Of a stretch of DNA of 32,193 bases, positions 18,801 to 26,619 are shown piece after piece. The position numbers were made by a program, and so were the translations under genes. The number at the start of each line of letters is the position of its first letter. The first letter of the stretch is position 1. The DNA comes from Xanthomonas sp. NCPPB 1128 (GTDB lineage: Bacteria > Pseudomonadota > Gammaproteobacteria > Xanthomonadales > Xanthomonadaceae), in assembly GCF_001043115.1 (NCBI RefSeq), contig NZ_LFME01000046.1, forward strand, positions 1 through 32,193. Direction: 5' to 3'. The notes under the pieces were generated by a model. That model did not search any database. It had not been told where the DNA came from and was given only the letters and a program-made list of their open reading frames with translations.

Positions 18801-20683
18801 CCAGCTACGGCTACGACACGCTGAACCGGCTGACCCTGGTCACCTATCCGACCACCAGCCTCAACGTCAGCTACACCTATGACGTCAGCCAGAGCACCTG
18901 CGCCAGCGGCGAAACCTATGGAGTCGGCCGCCTTACCCGGATGCAGGACGGCAGCGGCAGCACCGACGACTGCTACGACCGCTTCGGCGATCTGGTGCGC
19001 AAGGTGCAGACCACCAACGGCAAGGTGTTCGTGGTCCGCTACGCCTACACCAAGTCCGGGCAACTGAGCCGCCTGACCTACCCGGATGGGGCGGTGGTGG
19101 ACTACGTGCGCAACGCCCAGGGCCAGACCACCGAGGTTGGGGTGACCCCGCCTGGCGGCAGCCGCCAGGTGCTGTTGAACCAGGCGACCTACTATCCGTT
19201 CGGCCCGGTCGCCGGCTGGACCTACGGCAACGGCCGGCCAATGCAGCGCGTGCTGGACCAGGACTACCGCCCGCTGGCGGTCAACGACACCCGCAGTGAC
19301 GGCCTGGCGGTGGGCTTCGCCTTCGACCCGGTCGGCAATCTCAGCGCGCTGACCGCGCCGGGCAACACCGCACCGGTCATCAAACTGGACTACGACCCGC
19401 TGGGCCGGCTGACCGCGTTCAAGGACGGCCCGACCGATACGGTGATCGACGGCTATAGCTACGACGCCACCGGCAACCGCCTCAGCGCCAAGGTCAACAC
19501 CACCACCCAGACCTACACCTATCCGACCACCAGCCACCGCCTGAGCAGCGTGGCCGGTACCGCACGCAGCTACGACGCGGCCGGCAACACCACGGCCATC
19601 GGCGGCACCGCCGTGCAGTACGTCTATGGCGCCAATGGGCGGCTGACCCAGGTCAAGCGCAGCGGCACGGTGGTAGCGAACTACGCCTACAACGGCCGTG
19701 GCGAACAGGTGCGGCGGGTGGGCAAGACCAACGTCTACACGCTGTACGACGAGAGCGGCCACTGGCTGGCCGACTACGACAACAACGGCGCGGTCGTGCA
19801 GCAGGCGATCTGGCTGGACGACCTCCCGGTCGGCGTGCTGGCCAAGACCACGCTGCGTTATGTGCAGCCGGATCACCTTGGCACGCCGCGCGCGGTGATC
19901 GACCCGGTCCGCGACGTGGCAATCTGGCGCTGGGACCTGAAGGGCGAAGCCTTCGGTACTACTGCTCCGGACCAAGACCCGGACAAGGACGGAACCGCCT
20001 TCGTGTTCGACATGCGCTTCCCGGGGCAGCGTTACGACGCGCTGAGTGGGCTCAACCAGAACTACTTCCGCGACTACGAGGTGGGTACGGGTCGGTATGT
20101 GCAGAGTGATCCGATTGGATTGGGCGGTGGGTATTCAACTTTTGGTTATGCCTTGGCACGACCAATAAGCTCGTCTGACATGAGTGGCCTACAAGTCGTT
20201 CTTCCTCCTTTGTATTGGGCCACGCCCGGTCCTATTTCGCCCGGAGGTCGTTATGACGATTCATCTGGAGAAGATTTGGCCGGGACATATCGGGATCCAC
20301 GGATGAGGGCGCCGACTTCCTCTGAAGTGCTATCTGGCATCTTGATGGCAGGTGTGGATTTTTATAATTTGCCTATTTTCGGGGGTAACGGCTACCTGGC
20401 AAATAATGCATCCGATGATTCGGCGCGCAGAAAAGAAGAGTATAGTGCATACAAAGAGTTTCAACGGTCTGGCTATCAGCGCGATCCTGATCATTGTAAG
20501 GAGTTAAGGAATCGAATTAATTTTTTGAAGGCGCTGAATTCCATGCGCCAGACTTGGGACGCCTCTTGGCCTCATCCCAATTGGCCAGAGGGCAGGCATG
20601 CTAAGGCTATTTCGGAGGACGCTGAGACTATTAGGCGGCTTGAACAGCAATACAGGATGCAGTGCCCAAATGAATGCTCATGA
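15854..20683 (+). CDS. Sec-exported RHS/YD-repeat protein 1, polymorphic tip
   Basis: The 1609-aa product starts at ATG 15854 behind AAAGGA (an in-frame GTG at 15836 is rejected). A Sec signal peptide (MKLNFSIVALFLVALVLWLV..., cut after ...LHAQA) leads into a Cys-containing N-terminal domain (to about 255), then a DUF6531-like entry (HPCFPATGDKL), many YD repeats, and the RHS-associated core ending GRYVQSDPIGL. A ~162-aa tip follows from about residue 1448. RHS shells encapsulate a C-terminal effector in other systems. No PAAR or VgrG part is present, so this is not a standard T6SS Rhs. DNA before about 17,900 and after about 20,100 is much AT-richer than the core. The ankyrin gene overlaps its end by 14 bp. 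The tip's activity is unknown. Confidence 0.9.
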   Translation: MKLNFSIVALFLVALVLWLVPSVNLHAQASQYCYGESCFASLPEAESYMRSQADHGAYLERSGSSIKNTGSNSPSLVISYTVNDRPPVRFYEPGYSNGSSSPGGTPSCSKADDPYFGYGGMCANEAEMNEEFLAYMRQAYAGCSFNNESYEGSYGEPFVFSSSVGGHGQISFDTPQGRWFHYDTQCPSWPTSDPRKNELRKFQNFDCEAGFWPVWGYNPQYNNSGNPDYIAIWPNLCTAGQVYASIEVRSPLGITQTSSCAANLHPCFPATGDKLRVEEDFEFAGRPFARYYHSLQQIQVSDTMAQGWGHSYLEKIGYDGLPYLMSAEGYFEKFLLLSDNTYRGSRNEADLLIRQGNAWLLKRAGGEQRTYNADGLLASIFFPAAPGRSVTLSYQKGRLLQVVDGLGRTLSFYYENGLLSAIALSDGSSVHYEYDTERNLAAAVRQDGSRRTYVYNESGAAPASIRHLLTGIVEDGVRYASFTYVDDGKVASSGLNVDAGMVEKTMLNYVDNGTVVVTQPNGTDYQYAIGAGAFRQVIGISGPNLSVSRTFTADGRLAASVDGNGVRNTWSYDESLSNGGSSITEVEAEGKAQQRTRTRMRDANNQLVQLQSSTSQGVSSIIRYVYSADGALAAQCTIDPSSASAVAYNCGSASAPQTGVRQQLLTYCSADDVTGNTCPMAGLLKQKSGPRTDVNDAVTFTYYPTDDSTCATSPTTCSHRKGDLWKAGNALGQVTEYLAYDGAGRVLSAKDANGVVTDFTYHPRGWLTASKVRGSDDSSESDDRITTIDYWPTGLVKQVTQPDGAFTRFTYDAAHRLTDIADNAGNTIHYTLDNAGNRSKEDTKDTSGTLKRTLSRVYNQLGQLATQATAQGDPTDFGYDGNGNTKTVTDALGHATHNDYDPLNRLARTLQDVGGIAAETTFGYDALDNLTKVTDPKGLDTTYAYNGLGDLTKLTSPDTGSTTYTYDSAGNRATQTDARNIKTSYGYDTLNRLTLVTYPTTSLNVSYTYDVSQSTCASGETYGVGRLTRMQDGSGSTDDCYDRFGDLVRKVQTTNGKVFVVRYAYTKSGQLSRLTYPDGAVVDYVRNAQGQTTEVGVTPPGGSRQVLLNQATYYPFGPVAGWTYGNGRPMQRVLDQDYRPLAVNDTRSDGLAVGFAFDPVGNLSALTAPGNTAPVIKLDYDPLGRLTAFKDGPTDTVIDGYSYDATGNRLSAKVNTTTQTYTYPTTSHRLSSVAGTARSYDAAGNTTAIGGTAVQYVYGANGRLTQVKRSGTVVANYAYNGRGEQVRRVGKTNVYTLYDESGHWLADYDNNGAVVQQAIWLDDLPVGVLAKTTLRYVQPDHLGTPRAVIDPVRDVAIWRWDLKGEAFGTTAPDQDPDKDGTAFVFDMRFPGQRYDALSGLNQNYFRDYEVGTGRYVQSDPIGLGGGYSTFGYALARPISSSDMSGLQVVLPPLYWATPGPISPGGRYDDSSGEDLAGTYRDPRMRAPTSSEVLSGILMAGVDFYNLPIFGGNGYLANNASDDSARRKEEYSAYKEFQRSGYQRDPDHCKELRNRINFLKALNSMRQTWDASWPHPNWPEGRHAKAISEDAETIRRLEQQYRMQCPNECS
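17940..20190 (+). repeat. RHS core, copy A of a long direct repeat
   Basis: This segment is collinear without gaps with 23875-26125 at a constant offset of 5935 bp. Sampled 60-bp blocks differ at 2-7 positions, mostly third codon bases. The stretch 19459-19869 shows no difference that I can find from 25394-25804. The repeat covers most YD repeats and the RHS-associated core and ends at the SGLQ motif where the tips begin. Confidence 0.92.
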
Positions 20684-21059
20684 TGAATCGTTCCTGGATT
20701 CGGTTCTTGCTAAGTTTAGGATGATGGCAATGTTTGAGGGCTATCAGGTGGAGGGGCCTGATAGTCCTGGAATGGATGGGGACACGCCATTGCACGTTGC
20801 AGCAATGGATGGAAATTTTGAGGCTGTCAAGATATTTATTCCATTTGTAAAAAATATTGATGTTGGCGGTGGTATTGGTAATACTCCTCTTCATTATGCT
20901 GTAATGTGGAACCATCCGGAGGTAGTAAGACTTCTTTTGAAGCATGGCGCGGATATCAATCTGCAGAACGACTATGGGGACACGCCGATGAGCTTGATGA
21001 AAGGTCGGGCGTGCTTCGACGCAATCTTGCAGGAGCAGGCGGGCCGAGGTGCTCACTGA
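20670..21059 (+). CDS. Ankyrin-repeat protein 1, candidate partner of RHS tip 1
   Basis: The 129-aa product starts at ATG 20670, 14 bp inside the end of rhs1, with a weak AGGA upstream. An earlier in-frame ATG at 20598 lies deep inside rhs1 and is not preferred. Ankyrin repeats are clear: GDTPLHVAAMDGNFEAVKIFI, GNTPLHYAVMWNHPEVVRLLLKHGAD and a partial third (YGDTPMSLM). There is no signal peptide, so it should be cytoplasmic. Ankyrin proteins mediate protein binding. A small gene overlapping the end of an RHS gene is the usual position of an immunity gene, and a different ankyrin gene occupies the same spot after rhs2, so immunity is the leading inference, without direct proof. The DNA is AT-richer than the neighbourhood. 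Confidence 0.82.
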   Translation: MNAHDESFLDSVLAKFRMMAMFEGYQVEGPDSPGMDGDTPLHVAAMDGNFEAVKIFIPFVKNIDVGGGIGNTPLHYAVMWNHPEVVRLLLKHGADINLQNDYGDTPMSLMKGRACFDAILQEQAGRGAH

Positions 21060-21063
21060 TGCA

Positions 21064-21410
21064 AGCAGGTCATTCAATCCCATCCCGCTCTGCCGCATGA
21101 TGTAAGGCAACACGCACGCCATCCCGCGCGCCCTCCCAACGCCGGAGCCTTCCCATGCTGCAACGTCGCCACTTCCTAAAAACCGCTGCCTTCGGCGCCC
21201 TGGCCGCCGGGTTGGGCGGTGTGCGCCCGGGCGCGTGTGCTGCGACCAACAGGCCAAGACCGGCGTCAGTCCATTGCCACAGGCGCGCGTGGGTGATTTC
21301 GACTTGGGCTTCGGAGCCGCGGCCAACCAGGCGGCGTTGCGGGTTTTGTCGTGCGGCGGGGTGACGCTGGATTCGCTGGAGGGATGTCCGAAGCGGATTC
21401 TGAAAACCCG
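21064..21410 (+). pseudogene. Frameshifted 5' fragment of the glycosylasparaginase gene
   Basis: This copies the leader and first ~85 codons of the intact gene at 27341. Leader homology begins at GCAGGTC (21064, matching about 27250). The ATG at 21155 opens a Tat signal nearly identical to the intact one (QRRHFLKTAAFGALAAGLGG). A 2-nt deletion near 21250 shifts the frame; the next frame reads QAKTGVSPLPQARVGDFD, matching QAKTGVGPLPNGAARV of the intact gene. A second small deletion near 21380 shifts it again. Homology stops near 21410, where the chpC 3' fragment begins. No catalytic threonine remains. It is a duplication scar. Confidence 0.88.
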
Positions 21411-21421
21411 ATCCTCTTTCG

Positions 21422-21525
21422 CCGGGGTGCACATGCGCGTGCTGCTGGGCGAGCAGAGCGCCTTGCTACCGGATCTGGAGGCGATCGAGGGGATGGTGGT
21501 GGAGCGGTTTGCGGCGGTCGGCTAA
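21422..21525 (+). pseudogene. 3' fragment of chpC
   Basis: From about 21422 the sequence matches the last ~100 bp of chpC (from about 15612) at an offset of 5810 bp, with only a few changes: GVHMRVLLGEQSALLPDLEA, then EGMVVERF, then AAVG in place of VLAG. It has its own stop at 21523-21525. The frame is fused to the preceding asparaginase remnant, so a ~96-codon chimeric frame exists (21235-21525), but nothing suggests that it is translated. Confidence 0.88.
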
Positions 21526-21899
21526 ATCGGACAGCAGTCTTGCAACGGCATTGCTTCTGACTGCGTATCGCAACCATCCTGTCCGATGCTATGCACGCTT
21601 GAGCGAAGACCGCATCGGCTTGTTGCCAGTAGGTAGCGCCATCGTCTAGCATCGCTTCCCGTAATGACAAGGATTGTCGTATGCGTAACGTGCGTGCACC
21701 CGTTCGCTGTACTCTGTCGCTCAGGGATGACGCGATTGCCCGCGCTCGGGCATCCCACCTATTTGGTTTTCCGATAACTCTGCCGAGCCTTTGGCTGCAA
21801 TTGGCGGCGCGCTGTTGTGCGTTGATCGGTCTGCGGCTGGACAGGCAGCCGCAGACCGCTGATTCGATTGGCTTGATGGATTTCTTGCAAGGAAGCGCG
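21526..21899 (+). other. Leader region of rhs2, non-coding
   Basis: This holds no convincing gene. The RHS2 frame stays open upstream to 21681, but that extension (MRNVRAPVRC...) precedes a normal signal peptide and is not expected in the protein. The region contains a strong hairpin (21827-21858). It does not resemble the shorter leader of rhs1 by eye, so this part of the duplicated block was replaced, inserted or lost in one copy. Confidence 0.6.
21827..21858. other. Perfect 13-bp inverted repeat upstream of rhs2
   Basis: CGGTCTGCGGCTG (21827-21839) and CAGCCGCAGACCG (21846-21858) are exact reverse complements around a 6-nt loop. There is no T-run behind it, so it is not a standard terminator. 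It lies 41 bp before the RHS2 start and would form a stable hairpin in the leader mRNA, or could bind a dimeric protein as DNA. Confidence 0.7.
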
Positions 21900-24800
21900 A
21901 TGAACACGATGCGCCACGAACGTACCTCCGGCGGCGCCAGCCGCCTCGCGCTGGTAATGGCGCTGTTCTTTCTGTTCGTGGGTTCGGCGTTCGCCGAGAC
22001 AGAAGGGCCGAAGCAGCAGTTTCTTGTCCGTGATGCGGAAGGAAATGATCACGGCACCTACTACACCCAGCCGCAGGCGGAGGCGGCGATCAAGGCGATT
22101 CCTGGGCCTCAGAATATGGAGGATGTGTACCAGTACGTCGATACGATCAAGGACACCGTCGTACAAGAAAGCGGGACAACCGTGATCACCTATTGGATGG
22201 GTCGTACCGAAGCCAGGGACGAAAACTGGACCTATCAAAGTTGGCAGGCGTCCAAGATCCCGACCGAAGACCAAGCTGCCGCCGTTCTTGCACAGGAAAT
22301 CAGTGCTACCAGACCCAATTGCCCTTCGGCCTCGGTCGCACCAGAAGGGCCATGGGAGCTGTCGTTCGGTCCATATCCCGAGTATGACGCCGGCATTGAA
22401 GCGCAAAGCAGGCGGTATAGCGTTCGGACGTACTATGACGATTGCAGCGGCCCTAACGAATACACCACCTTCATGGGGCGTACGCGTCGCTCCGATTGTC
22501 CGAAACCCTATGCCACATGGCATATCAGCGACCAGGGCTGCACGAACAAGGAAATCTTCGCGACCATCGAAGTCTCGACACTTCAGTGTGAGAGACCGCA
22601 AGCGGGCGGCAACTCCGGAATGCGAGGCAACCCCTGCGACGTCAAGACCGGCGAGAAATTCCAGACCGAACGCGACGTGGATCTGGGCTGGATCACCCTG
22701 ACGCGCTACTACCACTCCGGCATCGCACTGAATACCGGTGGTTTCGGTCCCGGCTGGACTTTCTCGCACAGCCTGCGCCTGACGATCCAGGGCGACGCGC
22801 TGGGCCTGGTGGAGGGCAGCGGCTACGCCGTGCCGTTCCGCAAGATGGGCTCCGAGTATCGCGCAGCCAATGCCTCGGGCGAACGCATCGTCGCCAATGG
22901 CGACCAGTGGGTGCTGTATCGCGAGGATGCGATCTACACCTTCGATGCCAAGGGCAAGCTGGTCTCGCGCATGGTCGAGGATGGCAGTGGGTGGGTGTAC
23001 GGCTATAACGTACGTGGACGCTTGCAAAGCATCGCGTCGCTGCAGGGGCGCTCCATCGAACTGGTGTATGCCGACGACAATGACGACGCCCTGATCACCG
23101 GCATCGTCTCTGGTGGAGTGCGGCTAGCGAGCTACGGCTACGACCAGCAACGCCTGGTGAGCGTCACGTATGCCGATGGCAAGAGCCGGATCTATCACTA
23201 TGAGGACGCACGCTTCCCGCGCCATCTGACGGGTGTGACCACGGAAGATGGCCAGCGCTTCAGCACCTTCGCCTACGACGAGGTTGGCCGGGCGATCTCC
23301 AGCCAGCACGCTGGTGGCATCGACGGCATCACCCTGGCGTACTCGGCTGCCGGTACTCGTGTCACCGATGCGCTGGGCGATGTCAACGATTACACGATGA
23401 CCGAGGCGGGTGGTGCCTCGCCGAAGGTCGCCACCGTGACCAGGACCGACGGGACGCTGCAGTACAGCTACAACGACCAGTCCAGCGACTTCCGCCGCCG
23501 GCTGAGCAGCGTCACCGATCGCCGTGGTATCCAGACCCAGCACAGCTACGCCGAAGCGACCGAGAACGGTGTCGCGGTGAACATCCACACCGTACGCGAG
23601 GCGATCGGACAACCGCAGGAGCGCACCACGACGACGCGTACCGCGGCTGGCAGCAATCGCCTGCTGTCGGTGCAGACCGGCGGGCGCACCGTGTCCTACA
23701 GCTACAACGATCGCCTGCAGCCGGTGCAGATGACGAGCAGCGACACGGCTTCAGGCAAGCAGCGCACTATCACCTACAGCTACTGCGAAGCGTCCGACGT
23801 AGCCGCGACCGACAGCACCTGCCCGATCCTGGGCCTGCCCAAGTCGGTCGATGGCGCGCGCACCGACGTCAACGACATCACCAGCTTTACGTATTACCCC
23901 AGCGACGAAAGTAGCTGCGTCACGTCCGCGACCGCCTGCTCGCACCGCAAGGGCGACCTGTGGAAGGTGACCAACGCGCTTGGCCAGGTCACCGAGTACC
24001 TGGCCTACGACGGCGCCGGCCGCGTGCTGTCGGTGAAGGACGCCAATGGCGTGGTCACCGACTACACCTATCACCCGCGCGGCTGGCTGACCGCCAGCAA
24101 GGTGCGTGGGGCTGACGACAGCAGCGAGAGCGATGACCGCATCACCACGATCGACTATTGGCCGACCGGTCTGGTCAAGCAGGTGACCCAGCCCGATGGC
24201 GCGTTCGCCCGCTTCACCTACGACGCCGCGCATCGGTTGACCGATATCGCCGACAACGCCGGCAACACCATCCACTACACGCTGGACAATGCCGGCAACC
24301 GATCCAAGGAAGACACCACGGACGCGTCGGGCACGCTCAAGCGCACGCTCTCGCGGGTGTACAACCAGCTCGGCCAATTGGCGACGCAGGCCACCGCACA
24401 AGGTGATCCGACCGACTTCGGCTACGATCCCAACGGCAACACCAAGACCGTCACCGACGCGCTCGGGCATGCCACCCAGAACGACTACGACCCGCTCAAC
24501 CGCCTGGCGCGGACGCTGCAGGACGTGGGCGGCATCGCCGCCGAAACCAAGTTCGGCTACGACGCGCTGGACAACCTGACCAAGGTCACTGACCCCAAGG
24601 GCCTGGACACCACCTACGCCTACAACGGCCTGGGTGACCTGACCAAGCTCATCAGCCCGGACACCAGCGCTACCACCTACACCTACGACAGTGCCGGCAA
24701 TCGCGCCACCCAGACCGATGCGCGCAACATCAAGACCAGCTACGGCTACGACGCGCTGAACCGGCTGACCCAGGTCACCTATCCGACCACCAGCCTCAAC

Positions 24801-26612
24801 GTCAGCTACATTTACGACGCCAGCCAGACCCCCTGTGCCAGCGGCGAGACCTATGGTGTTGGCCGCCTGACCCGGATGCAGGACGGCAGCGGCAGCACCG
24901 ACTACTGCTACGACCGCTTCGGCGATCTGGTGCGCAAGGTGCAGACCACCAACGGCAAGGTGTTCGTGGTCCGTTACGCCTACACCAAGGCCGGACAGCT
25001 GAGTCGCATGACCTACCCGGACGGGGCCGTGGTGGACTACGTGCGCAACGCCCAGGGCCAGACCACCGAGGTTGGGGTGACCGCGGCCGGCGGCTCGCGC
25101 CAGATATTGCTTAAGCAAGCTACCTATTATCCGTTTGGCCCTGTCGCCAGCTGGACCTACGGCAACGGCCGCCCGATGCAACGGGTGTTGGATCAGGACT
25201 ACCGTCCGTTGGCGATCAACGACACCCGCAGCGACGGGCTGGCGGTGGGCTTCGCCTTCGACCCGGTCGGCAATCTCAGTGCACTGACCGCGCCGGGCAA
25301 CACTGCACCGGTGGTCAAACTGGATTACGACCCGCTGGGCCGGCTGACCGCGTTCAAGGACGGCCCGACCGATACGGTGATCGACGGCTATACCTACGAC
25401 GCCACCGGCAACCGCCTCAGCGCCAAGGTCAACACCACCACCCAGACCTACACCTATCCGACCACCAGCCACCGCCTGAGCAGCGTGGCCGGTACCGCAC
25501 GCAGCTACGACGCGGCCGGCAACACCACGGCCATCGGCGGCACCGCCGTGCAGTACGTCTATGGCGCCAATGGGCGGCTGACCCAGGTCAAGCGCAGCGG
25601 CACGGTGGTAGCGAACTACGCCTACAACGGCCGTGGCGAACAGGTGCGGCGGGTGGGCAAGACCAACGTCTACACGCTGTACGACGAGAGCGGCCACTGG
25701 CTGGCCGACTACGACAACAACGGCGCGGTCGTGCAGCAGGCGATCTGGCTGGACGACCTCCCGGTCGGCGTGCTGGCCAAGACCACGCTGCGTTATGTGC
25801 AGCCCGACCACCTGGGCACGCCGCGCGCCGTCATCGACCCGGTCCGCGACGTGGTAATCTGGCGCTGGGACCTGAAGGGCGAAGCCTTCGGCACCACCGC
25901 CCCGGACCAGGATCCGGACAAGGACGGAACCGCCTTCGTGTTCGACATGCGCTTTCCTGGGCAGCGTTACGACGCGCTGAGCGGGCTGAACCAGAATTAC
26001 TTCCGAGACTACGAGCCGGGCACTGGTCGGTATGTGCAGAGTGATCCGATTGGGTTGGATGGGGGTATTAGTACATATGGCTATGTGGCTGGCGCTTCAC
26101 TGATGTTAAGTGATGCCAGTGGGTTACAGGCTTTTGTCATTAGCTACGGACCGGGCATGACTGGCGCAGCTGGTGCCGCTGCGGCATATAACTCAAATAA
26201 CATCGAGAATAAATACGACTTAAATAGCTGTGGGCCAAAGGTGACGGAGGAAAATGTTTCGTTCCTTATGAATTTATTTGAATTGGTCGGTCCACAAAGT
26301 GTGTTTAGCATCAAGGGGTTGCCCTGGATGGCCACTAACGCAGCTGTTGGGCGCGCACAGCAAGCGGTAGAAAGGCGGGAGTATAGTAGGGTTTGTAAGT
26401 CGCCAATACCGCCTACGGGCGATAAATGTAAGGACGCTCTTGCAAACCTCCAGCGTCTTAAGCAGTGCCTTCAATTGCGCGACGCTTTTAGTAAGAAATG
26501 GTTTAATGATCAGGATGCTGGGCACGTAATTGAGGTTGATAATACTCGAAGGGCAATCAAGAAGCTGGAGGATTTTATTGGTCGCAATTGTCCCGCAATG
26601 ATCATTAATTGA
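21900..26612 (+). CDS. Sec-exported RHS/YD-repeat protein 2, polymorphic tip
   Basis: The 1570-aa product starts at ATG 21900 after AAGGAAG. A signal peptide (core LALVMALFFLFVGSAFA, cut before ETEG) is followed by an N-terminal domain built like that of RHS1 (AEAAI motif, VITYWMGR, paired Cys, ATIEV), then DUF6531 (GNPCDVKTGEKFQTERD), YD repeats and the RHS core ending GRYVQSDPIGL. A ~160-aa tip follows from about residue 1411. The core is a near copy of RHS1 but the N-terminal third is high-GC and differs at DNA level. The tip shares with tip 1 a C-terminal pattern CK-x9-LK...W...GH...I-x2-LE...CP. An ankyrin gene follows 7 bp later. The same caution applies: export beyond the periplasm and tip activity are unknown. 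Confidence 0.9.
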   Translation: MNTMRHERTSGGASRLALVMALFFLFVGSAFAETEGPKQQFLVRDAEGNDHGTYYTQPQAEAAIKAIPGPQNMEDVYQYVDTIKDTVVQESGTTVITYWMGRTEARDENWTYQSWQASKIPTEDQAAAVLAQEISATRPNCPSASVAPEGPWELSFGPYPEYDAGIEAQSRRYSVRTYYDDCSGPNEYTTFMGRTRRSDCPKPYATWHISDQGCTNKEIFATIEVSTLQCERPQAGGNSGMRGNPCDVKTGEKFQTERDVDLGWITLTRYYHSGIALNTGGFGPGWTFSHSLRLTIQGDALGLVEGSGYAVPFRKMGSEYRAANASGERIVANGDQWVLYREDAIYTFDAKGKLVSRMVEDGSGWVYGYNVRGRLQSIASLQGRSIELVYADDNDDALITGIVSGGVRLASYGYDQQRLVSVTYADGKSRIYHYEDARFPRHLTGVTTEDGQRFSTFAYDEVGRAISSQHAGGIDGITLAYSAAGTRVTDALGDVNDYTMTEAGGASPKVATVTRTDGTLQYSYNDQSSDFRRRLSSVTDRRGIQTQHSYAEATENGVAVNIHTVREAIGQPQERTTTTRTAAGSNRLLSVQTGGRTVSYSYNDRLQPVQMTSSDTASGKQRTITYSYCEASDVAATDSTCPILGLPKSVDGARTDVNDITSFTYYPSDESSCVTSATACSHRKGDLWKVTNALGQVTEYLAYDGAGRVLSVKDANGVVTDYTYHPRGWLTASKVRGADDSSESDDRITTIDYWPTGLVKQVTQPDGAFARFTYDAAHRLTDIADNAGNTIHYTLDNAGNRSKEDTTDASGTLKRTLSRVYNQLGQLATQATAQGDPTDFGYDPNGNTKTVTDALGHATQNDYDPLNRLARTLQDVGGIAAETKFGYDALDNLTKVTDPKGLDTTYAYNGLGDLTKLISPDTSATTYTYDSAGNRATQTDARNIKTSYGYDALNRLTQVTYPTTSLNVSYIYDASQTPCASGETYGVGRLTRMQDGSGSTDYCYDRFGDLVRKVQTTNGKVFVVRYAYTKAGQLSRMTYPDGAVVDYVRNAQGQTTEVGVTAAGGSRQILLKQATYYPFGPVASWTYGNGRPMQRVLDQDYRPLAINDTRSDGLAVGFAFDPVGNLSALTAPGNTAPVVKLDYDPLGRLTAFKDGPTDTVIDGYTYDATGNRLSAKVNTTTQTYTYPTTSHRLSSVAGTARSYDAAGNTTAIGGTAVQYVYGANGRLTQVKRSGTVVANYAYNGRGEQVRRVGKTNVYTLYDESGHWLADYDNNGAVVQQAIWLDDLPVGVLAKTTLRYVQPDHLGTPRAVIDPVRDVVIWRWDLKGEAFGTTAPDQDPDKDGTAFVFDMRFPGQRYDALSGLNQNYFRDYEPGTGRYVQSDPIGLDGGISTYGYVAGASLMLSDASGLQAFVISYGPGMTGAAGAAAAYNSNNIENKYDLNSCGPKVTEENVSFLMNLFELVGPQSVFSIKGLPWMATNAAVGRAQQAVERREYSRVCKSPIPPTGDKCKDALANLQRLKQCLQLRDAFSKKWFNDQDAGHVIEVDNTRRAIKKLEDFIGRNCPAMIIN
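23875..26125 (+). repeat. RHS core, copy B of a long direct repeat
   Basis: This is the partner of 17940-20190, offset 5935 bp, with no indel across the whole stretch. The near-identical part (about 25317-25804) is a natural substrate for homologous recombination between the two RHS genes, which would swap tips and ankyrin partners or delete the intervening scar. Confidence 0.92.
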
Positions 26613-26619
26613 GGTTGGC

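Noticed and set aside
21235-21525. A real 96-aa fusion gene across the asparaginase/chpC scar
   Set aside because: It is an accidental joint frame made from two remnants, one of them frameshifted. There is no ribosome site and no complete domain.
21681-21899. Longer start for RHS2 at 21681
   Set aside because: The extension precedes a canonical signal peptide and lacks a ribosome site; ATG 21900 has AAGGAAG and begins a normal export signal.
21526-21899. Insertion sequence between the two RHS modules
   Set aside because: I find no transposase frame, terminal inverted repeats or target duplication; the gene fragments are better explained by tandem duplication.
17858-25811. Two long minus-strand frames opposite the RHS cores
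   Set aside because: They mirror the repetitive YD-repeat codons (periodic Val/Gly/Ala text) and occur in both copies only because the plus strand is duplicated.
15854-26612. Type VI secretion Rhs effectors with PAAR tips
   Set aside because: Both proteins begin with Sec signal peptides and lack a PAAR-like N-terminal domain; no vgrG, hcp or eag-type chaperone gene is in the window.
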